NCBI GenBank assembly: GCA_016867715.1 | Contig: VGIW01000014.1 | Location: 1-52,744 of the forward strand | DNA length: 52,744 nucleotides | DNA from: Candidatus Eisenbacteria bacterium | GTDB taxonomy: Bacteria > Orphanbacterota > Orphanbacteria > Orphanbacterales > Orphanbacteraceae | Reading direction: 5' to 3' | Shown: piece after piece, positions 1 to 5,883 of the stretch | How positions within the stretch are numbered: the stretch's first letter is position 1 | Layout: each line of letters opens with the position of its first letter | Program-made: the position numbers and the translations under genes | The notes under the pieces: generated by a model | Told to the model about the DNA's origin: nothing | The model's input: only the letters and a program-made list of their open reading frames with translations | The model's database searches: none

Positions 1-17
1 GTGGCTTGCGGAGTGGG

Positions 18-278
18 GTGAGGGTTCAGAAGAAGGTGGCTCTGGCGGAAGTCAAGGATGACCTTTCGCGTTATCTGCGCATGGCGGAGCGCGAGGAGAT
101 CGTGATCACACGTCACGGTCGGCCGGCGGGTGTCCTCATCGGTTTTGCGTCTGAGGACGACTGGTTGGAGTACCGCCTGGAGAACCACCCGGAGCTTATT
201 GCCCGGATTGCGGAGGCGCGTCGAGCGATTCAAGAAGGGCGAGGGACTCGTCTGGAGGATTTCTCCGACTCCGAATGA
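18..278 (+). CDS. Phd/YefM-family antitoxin, orphan
   Basis: About 86 residues. The N-terminal half has the Phd/YefM pattern: a short strand, LAEVKDDLSRYLR, then EEIVITRHGRPAGVLIGF and DDWLEY. This is the DNA-binding dimer fold of type II antitoxins; the acidic tail (LEDFSDSE) would be the toxin-binding part. Possible starts are TTG at 6, GTG at 18 and GTG at 36; GTG 18 has a GGAG just upstream. No toxin gene follows, because an attC-like site begins 3 nt after the stop. It may therefore be an orphan antitoxin that counteracts a toxin elsewhere, or the second half of a pair whose partner lies left of the window. Family call is good; the partner is unknown. Confidence 0.8.
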   Translation: MRVQKKVALAEVKDDLSRYLRMAEREEIVITRHGRPAGVLIGFASEDDWLEYRLENHPELIARIAEARRAIQEGRGTRLEDFSDSE

Positions 279-280
279 GC

Positions 281-387
281 GGGCGAACATGCCGCTTCAT
301 CAGACCGCGCCCCGGGCCCCCGCCCCTTCGGGGGTGAACTGAGGCGTGTTGCTTGCGGGGCCCCGCAGCTGAGCGCCGGCGTTCGGC
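281..387 (+). other. attC-like recombination site 1
   Basis: Foldable site between the phd and higBA cassettes. The left arm has a GCGAAC core (283-288) followed by GCCGCTTCATCAG. The right arm has GCAGCTGAGCG (365-375) and ends in GTTCGGC (381-387). CGCTTCA on the left pairs with TGAGCG on the right if one T is left unpaired, which is the extrahelical-base feature of integron attC sites. The middle holds a GGGGCCCC-rich hairpin. The core departs from the RYYYAAC/GTTRRRY consensus, so the call rests on structure and on similarity to the sites at 1086, 2041 and 2840. Confidence 0.65.
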
Positions 388-399
388 AGGCATCTTGGG

Positions 400-436
400 T
401 TGACATCCGGGCGCGACATAAGGTATAACGGTATAC
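400..436 (+). promoter_or_regulatory. higBA promoter and operator
   Basis: TTGACA at 400-405, an 18-nt spacer, then TATAAC at 424-429. The near-palindrome GTATAACGGTATAC (423-436, arms GTATA/TATAC) covers the -10 box and is a natural HigA operator. Its last base abuts the GTG start of higB at 437, so transcription would begin at or next to the start codon, and no Shine-Dalgarno sequence fits in the gap. The -35 box starts 12 nt after the core of attC-like site 1. Confidence 0.75.
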
Positions 437-733
437 GTGATACGTTCGTTTCGGAACCGCGGGACGGAGGCAGTGTTCGACGGTGCGGAGACGCGGCTGG
501 CCCGGGGGACCTGTCCTCGGGAGCTGTGGGCAGCAGCCCGCCGGAAGTTGGATCAACTGAATCGGGCGCAGGTGCTGGCGGATCTTGCGGTGCCCCCAGG
601 CAATCGACTGGAGCGCTTGCGGGGGGCTCGGGCGGGCCAGCACAGCATTCGGATTAACGGACATTATCGGCTGTGTTTTCGATGGGAGGCTGGAGGTGTC
701 TACGAAGTTGAGATCACGGACTACCACGGGTAG
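437..733 (+). CDS. higB: HigB-type toxin (RelE superfamily)
   Basis: 98 residues, normal length for HigB. It opens with MIRSFRNRGTEAVF and ends with INGHYRLCFRWEAGGVYEVEITDYHG, the hallmark N- and C-terminal blocks of the plasmid-maintenance killer (HigB) family of ribosome-dependent mRNA interferases. LERLRGARAGQHSIRI in the middle matches the beta-sheet that carries catalytic basic residues. GTG at 437 is chosen because the family begins exactly here. higA overlaps its 3' end, giving the toxin-first order typical of higBA. There is no visible ribosome-binding site; the promoter predicts a leaderless message. Activity is inferred from family membership. Confidence 0.88.
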   Translation: MIRSFRNRGTEAVFDGAETRLARGTCPRELWAAARRKLDQLNRAQVLADLAVPPGNRLERLRGARAGQHSIRINGHYRLCFRWEAGGVYEVEITDYHG

Positions 734-1079
734 AGGGAGGCGGCGTGGGGTTTCGGGGGGGACGGATAGTCGGCGGCTGCCGCTTCACCGGCCGCCGACC
801 CATCCGGGCGAGATGCTTTTGGAGGAGTTCCTGAAGCCTCTGGGGTTCACGCAATCGGAGCTTGCAGCCCGTCTGGGAGTTTCCTTTCCGCGTCTGAATG
901 AAATCGTTCGTGGCCGGCGTGGCGTGACACCGGACACGGCCTTGCGGTTCGAGCGCGTCCTGGGGATGTCGGCCGACTTCTGGCTTGGGCTTCAGTTGGA
1001 CTGGGACCTTTGGCACGCCAAACGGGGAAAGACGGCGGCTGAAATCGCGCGTCTTGCACCGGTTCGTCGAACAGGCTAG
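708..1079 (+). CDS. higA: HigA-type antitoxin, XRE/HTH
   Basis: The core runs from PTHPGEMLLEEFLKPLG through FTQSELAARLGVSFPRLNEI (helix-turn-helix) to RGVTPDTALRFERVLGMSADFWLGLQ, the standard layout of HigA antitoxins. HigA neutralises HigB and represses the shared promoter, probably through the palindrome at 423-436. The start is uncertain: no ATG precedes the conserved PGEM block. TTG at 708 has GGAGG 11 nt upstream and overlaps the end of higB by 26 nt; GTG at 696 is another option. That gives a basic N-terminal extension of about 25 residues. The C-terminal region is a little longer than in minimal HigA. An attC-like site begins 7 nt after the stop. Confidence 0.85.
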   Translation: MRSRTTTGRGRRRGVSGGTDSRRLPLHRPPTHPGEMLLEEFLKPLGFTQSELAARLGVSFPRLNEIVRGRRGVTPDTALRFERVLGMSADFWLGLQLDWDLWHAKRGKTAAEIARLAPVRRTG

Positions 1080-1085
1080 CGAGCT

Positions 1086-1185
1086 GCCGAACGAGCCGCT
1101 TCAGAAGACGGGGCGGCGGTCGGAGCAGAATGGGATCGGATTTCACCCAACCTTGCCGCCCCGCAGCTGAGCGGCAGCGCTCGGC
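1086..1185 (+). other. attC-like recombination site 2
   Basis: Best-paired site of the array. Left core GCCGAAC (1086-1092) mirrors right core GCTCGGC (1179-1185). GCCGCTTCAG on the left pairs with CTGAGCGGC on the right when one T is bulged out, and GGGGCGGC pairs with GCCGCCCC further in. This is the attC fold: two cores, two inner boxes and an extrahelical base. The right core has GCT where integrase normally cuts GTT, so this copy may recombine poorly. Confidence 0.72.
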
Positions 1186-1217
1186 GACCGGAGGAACGAC
1201 CGATGACTCAGCTTGAT

Positions 1218-1289
1218 GTGACCCCTGGGCTCAGAGCGCATGGAGGGGCGCAGTCGCCCCTCCATGCATGCGCACGGCTGAGCGGTCAC
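1218..1289. repeat. Nested inverted repeat at the thioredoxin 3' end
   Basis: Three nested stems share one axis: GTGACC/GGTCAC outermost, GCTCAG/CTGAGC in the middle, and a perfect 13-bp stem GCATGGAGGGGCG/CGCCCCTCCATGC (1238-1250 and 1255-1267) with loop CAGT. The right end overlaps the stop codon of the minus-strand gene. There is no T-run, so it is not a textbook terminator; it may stabilise the 3' end of that message or be a recombination-related fold. Confidence 0.6.
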
Positions 1290-1522
1290 TTGAGGGCGGA
1301 CAGGTCGGCGCCGAAGTTGATATGAAAGACTTGGCCATCCAGGGCGAGCGCGGGGACGGACTTGATGCCGAGCTTCTCCGCCTCCGAGACGCGGCCCTTC
1401 GCCGTCCCGAGGTGCACGACCTCGACATCGAAACGGTTCCTGTCCAGTGCAGCGAGCACCGACTGCTCGGCGCTGACGCACACGGGGCATCCGGCGTGGT
1501 AGAAAACGGCTTTCTTCTTCAT
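1286..1522 (-). CDS. Small thioredoxin/glutaredoxin-like protein
   Basis: 78 residues with a single thioredoxin-like domain. The sequence starts MKKKAVFYHAGCPVC, giving a CPVC redox motif at residues 12-15 after the first strand. Later comes GIKSVPALALDGQVFHINFG with the cis-proline expected opposite the active site. It probably performs thiol-disulfide exchange in the cytoplasm, as no signal peptide is present. AAGGAG lies about 7 nt before the ATG. It is the only minus-strand gene of the array and diverges from an HxlR regulator, so the two likely form one redox-responsive unit sharing 115 nt of control DNA. The natural substrate is unknown. Confidence 0.8.
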   Translation of the reverse strand: MKKKAVFYHAGCPVCVSAEQSVLAALDRNRFDVEVVHLGTAKGRVSEAEKLGIKSVPALALDGQVFHINFGADLSALK

Positions 1523-1637
1523 GGTTCTGCTCCTTTGGTTTCGAACGGTTCAAGGTGGCCTCACGCCACCCACTCAGGAGGATGCGCTGCTCGGGCGGTC
1601 CTGCCAAGAAGGCACCTTTTGGTAAGGTAGGTACAAG

Positions 1638-2057
1638 ATGGTCCACGACGATCCGTCAGTTCATTCGATCCACGCGTCCAACAATGCCAAGCCCATTCCC
1701 GTCGCCGCGATGGTCGAGAGCATTGTCGGATGCAAGTGGTCTGTCGGACTGCTCGGCCTTCTCGCCGGCCGATGCAGTCGGCCCAGCGCCATCCTCCGGG
1801 CCTCCCCCGGTCTGTCCGCAAAGGTCATGAACGAGCGCCTGCGCAAGATGCTTCGCTTCGGCATCGTGAGTCGCACCGTGTTCGGCGACAAGCCGCCCAT
1901 CGAAGTCGAGTACGTGCTCACGCCCTTCGGCCGTCGCTTCCTAGGGATCATCGAAGAAGTCCGCCGGCTTCAGGAGGCTGTTGACCGTGGGGCCATCTCG
2001 GAGAGTCCGGCGATACGGAAGGAGACGGCACCGCGCGGCCGCCTAACCAGCCGATGA
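1638..2057 (+). CDS. HxlR-family transcriptional regulator
   Basis: 139 residues of winged-helix HxlR type: VESIVGCKWSVGLLGLLAG, then LSAKVMNERLRKMLRFGIVSR and EVEYVLTPFGRRFLGII, which is helix H1, the recognition helix and the wing. HxlR proteins are small dimeric repressors or activators, and several (YodB, HypR) sense oxidants through cysteine. Here Cys32 sits in GCKW, where most members have GGKW, and Cys46 follows in AGRCSR, so redox control is plausible. It diverges from the CPVC thioredoxin-like gene and probably regulates it. The last codons overlap the left core of the next attC-like site, so the cassette end trims right to the reading frame. Confidence 0.85.
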   Translation: MVHDDPSVHSIHASNNAKPIPVAAMVESIVGCKWSVGLLGLLAGRCSRPSAILRASPGLSAKVMNERLRKMLRFGIVSRTVFGDKPPIEVEYVLTPFGRRFLGIIEEVRRLQEAVDRGAISESPAIRKETAPRGRLTSR

Positions 2058-2106
2058 AGCTGCCGGTCGCCTGCGGCGCCCGCAGCTTATCGGCACGGCG
2101 TTGGCC
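2041..2106 (+). other. attC-like recombination site 3
   Basis: Short 66-bp site. The left core GCCTAAC (2041-2047) matches the RYYYAAC consensus exactly. GCCGATGAAGCTGC then pairs with GCAGCTTATCGGC (2081-2093) with a single extrahelical G. The right core is GTTGGCC (2100-2106), one base off GTTRRRY. The arms, bulge and cores are in the order expected for attC. The hxlR stop codon lies inside the left arm. Confidence 0.78.
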
Positions 2107-2121
2107 CGACGAAAGACCGAC

Positions 2122-2156
2122 TTGACACATGTTCCTTGCGGGATTACAATGTAATC
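2122..2156 (+). promoter_or_regulatory. mazEF promoter and operator
   Basis: Near-consensus promoter: TTGACA (2122-2127), 17-nt spacer, TACAAT (2145-2150). The perfect palindrome GATTACAATGTAATC (2142-2156) covers the -10 box and should be the operator bound by the MazE-type antitoxin. AAGGAGG follows at 2161-2167. The -35 box starts 15 nt after the core of site 3, so the promoter travels with the cassette. Confidence 0.85.
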
Positions 2157-2175
2157 ACGTAAGGAGGGTCCTGTT

Positions 2176-2421
2176 ATGAAGACGAGGCTGGTACGGATCG
2201 GGAACTCCCGGGGCGTGCGCATCCCGAAACCGCTGATTGAGGAGGCCGGGCTGACCGAGGAGGTCGAGCTTCGCGTGCGCGACGGGGCGATCGTGATTGC
2301 CTCGGCGGTGGGGGTCCGGGCAGGGTGGGCGGAGGGCGCGCAAGAGTTGCACGAGCGAGGCGAGGACGAGCATGTGATTCCGCCGGTGCCGACTCGGTTT
2401 GAGGAGGAATGGGAGTGGTGA
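2176..2421 (+). CDS. mazE: MazE-like antitoxin (AbrB/SpoVT fold)
   Basis: 81 residues. The first 45 form a swapped-hairpin AbrB domain: RLVRIGNSRGVRIPKPLIEEAGL, then EVELRVRDGAIVI, the signature of MazE-type DNA-binding antitoxins. The acidic, aromatic tail (EDEHVIPPVP ... FEEEWEW) is the expected toxin-wrapping segment. It neutralises the MazF encoded next and should repress the pair by binding the palindrome at 2142-2156. ATG 2176 has AAGGAGG 8 nt upstream. Its stop overlaps the beginning of mazF, which couples translation of the two genes. Confidence 0.9.
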   Translation: MKTRLVRIGNSRGVRIPKPLIEEAGLTEEVELRVRDGAIVIASAVGVRAGWAEGAQELHERGEDEHVIPPVPTRFEEEWEW

Positions 2422-2750
2422 GGGAGCCTGGGGTTCGGCGTGGAGAAGTCTATCTCATCACATTGGATCCGGCGCGGGGAGGAGAGATCCGGAAGAAACG
2501 GCCCTGCGTTATCGTGTCCCCGGACGAGCTGAACGCGCATTTGCGGACACTCATCGTCGCGCCGCTCACAACGGGATCGCATGCGTATCCGTTCCGTGTG
2601 CCTTGTCGTTTCAGCGGTCGTTCGGGGCACGTCATCTTGGACCAGGTTCGCACGGTGGGTCGGGACCGCTTCGTGCGTCGCCTCGGTCGGTTGTCCCCGA
2701 AGGTGGTAGCAGAGGCACTTGGCGTGCTTCAAGAGATGTTCGCGCCGTAG
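2409..2750 (+). CDS. mazF: MazF/PemK-family mRNA interferase toxin
   Basis: 113 residues with VRRGEVYLITLDPARGGEIRKKRPCVIVSPDELN at the start: the RGEV strand, the GxE loop and the RPCVIVS strand define the MazF/PemK fold. The family cleaves single-stranded RNA at short sequence motifs. GHVILDQVRTVGRDRF is the conserved second half (usual form DQIRTVD). GAGGAGG at 2401-2407 nearly touches ATG 2409; GTG 2415 or 2418 would have better spacing, and the last would give a GTGA overlap with mazE. All starts keep the domain intact. The natural cleavage motif cannot be read from sequence. Confidence 0.9.
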   Translation: MGVVREPGVRRGEVYLITLDPARGGEIRKKRPCVIVSPDELNAHLRTLIVAPLTTGSHAYPFRVPCRFSGRSGHVILDQVRTVGRDRFVRRLGRLSPKVVAEALGVLQEMFAP

Positions 2751-2756
2751 GAACCG

Positions 2757-2789
2757 GGCCAACACTTATAAGGCCCCCGGGCGCAAGTG
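2757..2789 (+). repeat. AACACTTAT...AAGTG hairpin after mazF
   Basis: Downstream of mazF, CCAACACTTATAAGG is followed by AAGTG 15 nt on, so CACTT and AAGTG can pair around a GGCCCCCGGG loop. The same AACACTTAT with a facing AAGTGT follows the second mazF (5318-5350) although the two toxin genes differ. It could be an RNA-end structure or a relic of a second attC class. The function is not known. Confidence 0.4.
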
Positions 2790-2839
2790 AAAAGACATCC
2801 CTGAGCCGCCGTCTTTGAGAGAGGCGACGAGGGGGGCCG

Positions 2840-2931
2840 GTCCATCTGGACGCTTCAGAAGACCCCGCCCCTTCGCTGCCGAGCGAGGCGTGTCTCTTGT
2901 GGGGCGCGGCAGCTGAGCCGCCCCGTTGGAC
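2840..2931 (+). other. attC-like recombination site 4
   Basis: 92-bp site. The right core GTTGGAC (2925-2931) fits GTTRRRY exactly. The left core GTCCATC (2840-2846) is its complement with one mismatch. GCTTCAG (2851-2857) pairs with CTGAGC (2913-2918) with a bulged T, and CCCCGCCCC faces GGGGCGCGG. A GT87 gene begins 9 nt after the core. Confidence 0.75.
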
Positions 2932-2939
2932 GGCACATC

Positions 2940-4541
2940 ATGCTGAACGCTAGAGACGACACACAGAGCTTCGTCACAATCGTGCTCATCAGCTGGGAAC
3001 GGCTGCTGCTTGCCGGCGCGCTGCTGGCGGCGTTTCTGGTGATTCTCGTGGTGAGCGGAACGGCGCTTCTGGTGAGGACGGCTGGAGCGAGTCCGGGGAG
3101 CTTAGTGCCGTTCGTGGCGGCGGGGGCAATCGCGGTGAGCCTGGCGCTCGTATTGTGGGGTCGGACGGGCCGGGGACCGGTCTCGGCGATCGCACGCCGG
3201 CTGCCTTCTGGACTTGACGGAGGGCTTCGGCGGCGGCCAGTGGCGGCCTGCCTTGCGGCTCTTCTCGTTTTGATCGCCGTGGTCCAGGTTGCGCGCCTGT
3301 CCTGCTTCATGACTGACCCGGCGCTTCGCTGGGGTTCGGCCTTCCCCCCTGTGGAATTCGGCGTGCGCCACATGTGCATGTCAGCCTACGTTCACGCCGC
3401 CGACCTGATGCGGAGAGGCGAGCCGAATGTGTATGCGGAGGAGCACTATCCCGCCTACAGTTCAGGACAACGAGGAGACGCGAATCCCGTATCCTCTTCG
3501 GTCGCCAATCTGGCTCCTCATGTTCGGGATGCGTTCGAGTACCCGCCGCCCTTCCTCTTGCTACCCAGGGCAGCGCTGGTCCTGACAAACGACTTTCTTG
3601 TCATGCGCACGGCGTGGTTCATGCTCCAGGCCGTACTATTCTGCGCGTTCGCACTACTCCTGGCGTCGTGGGTAGGGGGCAGCCGGGGGACTCTGGCGGG
3701 CCTGCTTCTGCCCGGCATCCTCTCCTCGTTCCCCCTCCTCTTTAGCCTCCAATTCGGGCAGTTCCACTTGGTCGTGGTGCTGCTCGCGACGGGCGGCATG
3801 CTGGCCTTCCAGGTGAGGCGGGAAAGGCTTGGAGGCGCGCTCCTCGCCGGCGCCATCGTGACCAAGATCTTCCCGGGATTGCTGCTGATTTATCTCGCCC
3901 TCCGGCGGCGCAACCGCCCCATCCTTTGGACCCTGGCCTTCACCACAGCCTACACTCTGGCCGGTTTGCTCGTGCTTGGGTCCGCGCCCTACCGTGCGTT
4001 CTTCGAATACCAGTTGCCGCGGCTCGCGTCGGGCGAGGCGTTCCATGTTCTTCAAAGCAACGATCTCATCCTCGCGGCCAACGCCAGCGTCTACTCGATC
4101 CCCTTCAAGCTGCAACGCCTCGGCGTACTCGGCATGCCTGCAACGCTCGCTCCTGTGCTCACCTGGCTTTACACCGCGCTTCTTGTCGGCGCAGTAGTCA
4201 TCGTCGCGCGGCGCCACCGCGACTCCACCCTGGAACCCGTCGTTTGGCTGGGCATCCTAACCCTTGCCTCTTTGCGCAGCCCGGTCGCACCCAACGTCTA
4301 CGTAAGCACCTCCGCGCTGTGGTTGCTCACACTGCTCGCGGTCGAGACCCGCGGCCGCGCTGTCGCTGTTGCCTTGCTGGTTGTCGCTTGGATCTGCATT
4401 AGCGTTCAACCGCCGCTGCCCGACCCGAAGGCCACCATCGCCCTGTGGATGTCTGGCCAGATCGCGATGCTCGTGCTCGGATTCTGGGTGCTCCTGCGCC
4501 GCACGACGGGCGCAGCGGAGTCGGAGCGACAACCGTGTTGA
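2940..4541 (+). CDS. GT87-like polyprenyl-phosphate-sugar glycosyltransferase
   Basis: 533 residues, mostly membrane: about ten hydrophobic segments from residue 20 to the C terminus, with one large external loop (about 125-200) that contains EYPPPFLLLP. The pattern FEYPPP ... LQFGQFHLVVVLLATGGMLAF ... GGALLAGAIVTKIFPGLLLIYLALRRR is typical of GT87/DUF2029 transferases, which use polyprenyl-phosphate mannose or arabinose on the outer face of the membrane. The specific sugar cannot be told. ATG 2940 is only 9 nt after an attC core and has no ribosome-binding site, so translation may be weak or start further in. It is a large cargo for a cassette, and with an attC-like site on each side it looks cassette-borne. 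Confidence 0.75.
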   Translation: MLNARDDTQSFVTIVLISWERLLLAGALLAAFLVILVVSGTALLVRTAGASPGSLVPFVAAGAIAVSLALVLWGRTGRGPVSAIARRLPSGLDGGLRRRPVAACLAALLVLIAVVQVARLSCFMTDPALRWGSAFPPVEFGVRHMCMSAYVHAADLMRRGEPNVYAEEHYPAYSSGQRGDANPVSSSVANLAPHVRDAFEYPPPFLLLPRAALVLTNDFLVMRTAWFMLQAVLFCAFALLLASWVGGSRGTLAGLLLPGILSSFPLLFSLQFGQFHLVVVLLATGGMLAFQVRRERLGGALLAGAIVTKIFPGLLLIYLALRRRNRPILWTLAFTTAYTLAGLLVLGSAPYRAFFEYQLPRLASGEAFHVLQSNDLILAANASVYSIPFKLQRLGVLGMPATLAPVLTWLYTALLVGAVVIVARRHRDSTLEPVVWLGILTLASLRSPVAPNVYVSTSALWLLTLLAVETRGRAVAVALLVVAWICISVQPPLPDPKATIALWMSGQIAMLVLGFWVLLRRTTGAAESERQPC

Positions 4542-4631
4542 TACCCGCTCGCCCTCGGTCGGCTGGCCTCCGTCCGGTGGCAACATCATGGGTTCTCCCA
4601 AGCCGGTGAAGGGTATCGCGGAACTCTGTCC

Positions 4632-4691
4632 GTCCATCAGCCGGTTGCAGCGGCCGCCGCTTCGCGCCGCCGCTGATGCTGAGCGCTAGGT
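4632..4691 (+). other. Degenerate attC-like site 5
   Basis: Weaker copy after the GT87 gene. The right end GCTGAGCGCTAGGT (4678-4691) resembles the other right arms, with core GCTAGGT instead of GTTRRRY. GTCCATC (4632-4638) is identical to the left core of site 4. Between them CAGCGGC pairs with GCCGCTG around a GC-rich loop. Outer pairing is poor. It is placed where a site is expected, between the GT87 cassette and the next promoter. Confidence 0.45.
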
Positions 4692-4708
4692 CCACGGGCC
4701 TGACGTTC

Positions 4709-4742
4709 TTGACAAGTCCTGGAGTATGATGTATCGTCATAC
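4709..4742 (+). promoter_or_regulatory. Promoter and operator of RHH-mazF pair
   Basis: TTGACA (4709-4714), 17-nt spacer, TATCGT (4732-4737). The imperfect palindrome GTATGATGTATCGTCATAC (4724-4742, outer six base pairs perfect) lies over the -10 box and is the likely operator of the ribbon-helix-helix antitoxin. GGGAGGTGAAGG precedes the ATG at 4758. The -35 box starts 17 nt after the core of site 5, as in the other toxin cassettes. Confidence 0.8.
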
Positions 4743-4757
4743 CCGGGAGGTGAAGGT

Positions 4758-5000
4758 ATGGGCAAGGCGAAGATTGCCATCACGCTGGATGAGCGGACTG
4801 TCGGCCGAATCGATCGGCTGGTCCGTTCGCGAACGTACCCGAGCCGGAGTCGGGCAATTGCCGACGCGGTCGAGGAGAAGCTCGATCGGTTGGACCGGAC
4901 CCGGTTGGCGCGGGAGAGTGCGAAACTGGATCCCGCGTTCGAGAAGGCATTGGCGGAGGAAGCGCCTTCGGAGGATCTGGAGGAATGGCCCGAATACTGA
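4758..5000 (+). CDS. Ribbon-helix-helix antitoxin
   Basis: 80 residues. KAKIAITLDERTVGRIDRLVRSR is a CopG/MetJ-type ribbon followed by helix A, and YPSRSRAIADAVEEKLDRLDR is helix B: a complete RHH DNA-binding dimer unit. The acidic tail EEAPSEDLEEWPEY should bind the toxin. This antitoxin type often pairs with MazF (MazE of the RHH class), as here. It should bind the palindrome at 4724-4742 and autoregulate. The stop lies 16 nt inside the following mazF, so the genes are translationally coupled. It is unrelated in fold to the AbrB-type antitoxin at 2176. Confidence 0.88.
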   Translation: MGKAKIAITLDERTVGRIDRLVRSRTYPSRSRAIADAVEEKLDRLDRTRLARESAKLDPAFEKALAEEAPSEDLEEWPEY

Positions 5001-5323
5001 GGGGAGAGATTCGGTGGGCAGACCTGAATCCAGTTCGGGGGAGTGAGCAGGCCGGCCGTCGGCCTGTTCTCGTTTTGAGCCACGACGTCTTCAACGAGCG
5101 ATCGGGAACGGTCATCGCCGTCGCGGTCACGAGCCAACCACAGCGTGCCGGTTTTCCCCTCACCCTGGAGCTGAAGTCCCGCGGCCTTCCCAAGCAGTCG
5201 TGGGTCAAGATCAGCCAGATCCGGACGCTGGCGGTGGAGCGGCTTGGGAGGCGTCTCGGCCGTGCCTCGCCGGAGGAGATCGCGCAAGTTGTGGATGGTC
5301 TGAACGAGATTGTCGGGACCTAA
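4985..5323 (+). CDS. mazF: MazF/PemK-family toxin, second copy
   Basis: 112 residues with LRGEIRWADLNPVRGSEQAGRRPVLVLSHDVFNERSGTVI: the RGEI strand, GSEQ loop and RRPVLVLS strand of MazF, then QSWVKISQIRTLAVERLGRRLG, matching the usual KxSQIRTLDxxRL block. A complete mRNA-interferase domain with no truncation. GGAGG lies right before ATG 4985, unusually close, as for the first mazF. It is distinct from the MazF at 2409, so the two cassettes were acquired separately rather than duplicated. The stop codon is inside the sequence ACCTAAC, which fits an attC left core. Confidence 0.9.
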   Translation: MARILRGEIRWADLNPVRGSEQAGRRPVLVLSHDVFNERSGTVIAVAVTSQPQRAGFPLTLELKSRGLPKQSWVKISQIRTLAVERLGRRLGRASPEEIAQVVDGLNEIVGT

Positions 5324-5350
5324 CACTTATGGCTCCTCTCCGAAAAGTGT
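5318..5350 (+). other. Half attC site or 3' hairpin after second mazF
   Basis: ACCTAAC (5318-5324) is a perfect RYYYAAC left core that overlaps the toxin stop codon, but no matching GTTRRRY partner follows within 140 nt. ACACTT (5323-5328) pairs with AAGTGT (5345-5350). I read it as the broken end of the cassette array, interrupted by the transposase remnant that follows. Confidence 0.4.
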
Positions 5351-5443
5351 GGAAGGGTGTAACGTTTTGAATTGAAACGCGCACCGGGTATGCGGCAATC
5401 CTCCGTGGGTTGTGTATGGACTCACGAGAGGATGGCCGAGCCG

Positions 5444-5641
5444 ATGCGCTTGGAAACATCTATCACAAGAGGGCTGGGACTGAAAGCCCATCGTACTCGG
5501 GAGGTCCTGGAAGAAGATGGGAAGCTCGTCGCGGAGATCGAGTGGATCGAGGGGAGGCTGCTGACCTGCAGCGGCCGTTCGCGGAAGGTACGGAGGCTGC
5601 ATGCGCGGCAGCGGGCGAGGCGTGGACCGGTGAAGGGCTGA
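5444..5641 (+). pseudogene. ISL3-type transposase N-terminal remnant
   Basis: About 65 residues resembling the start of ISL3-family transposases: a short strand, then EIEWIEGRLLTCSGRSRKVRRLHARQRARR, which corresponds to the zinc-binding segment (normally CSGCGRK) before the RRW block. The second cysteine is replaced by Arg, the frame leaves the family after RARR, and the gene stops after 65 residues where the family has about 400. No terminal repeats are recognisable nearby. The reading is non-functional IS debris marking the boundary of the array. Identification rests on a short stretch and is moderate. Confidence 0.5.
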
Positions 5642-5686
5642 ATCCGATGCCTCCCCCCTTCCCGCCCGACCGCTGAGTCGCGCACG

Positions 5687-5871
5687 CTAGCCTGGACTAT
5701 GCACGCGTTTTCGTCGCGAGGACGTGGAGCGCGAGTCGAGAGGCCGACCTGGACGAGCCGCTCCCGGAAACGTAGTCTCGGCACTACGATGAGGAAGCGG
5801 CGACGGAAGGGAGGCCTCTTGAGGCCGCGATCCGCGGCCGCAGTAGGAAATGTGTGCATAGTCCAGGCTAG
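5687..5871. repeat. CTAG-ended MITE-like element, copy A
   Basis: 185 bp beginning CTAGCCTGGACTATGCACGC and ending with the near-perfect reverse complement (GCATAGTCCAGGCTAG). A copy about 95% identical by eye lies at 52302-52485. The interior has small hairpins (CGTAGT...ACTACG; CCGCGATCCGCGG). No open reading frame is convincing. Size, terminal inverted repeats and dispersal fit a non-autonomous transposable element. Confidence 0.82.
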
Positions 5872-5883
5872 CAGGAACAGGAA

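Noticed and set aside
5687-5871. The CTAG-ended repeat as a further attC site
   Set aside because: It has long perfect terminal inverted repeats, no RYYYAAC/GTTRRRY cores and no extrahelical base, and it recurs far outside the array.
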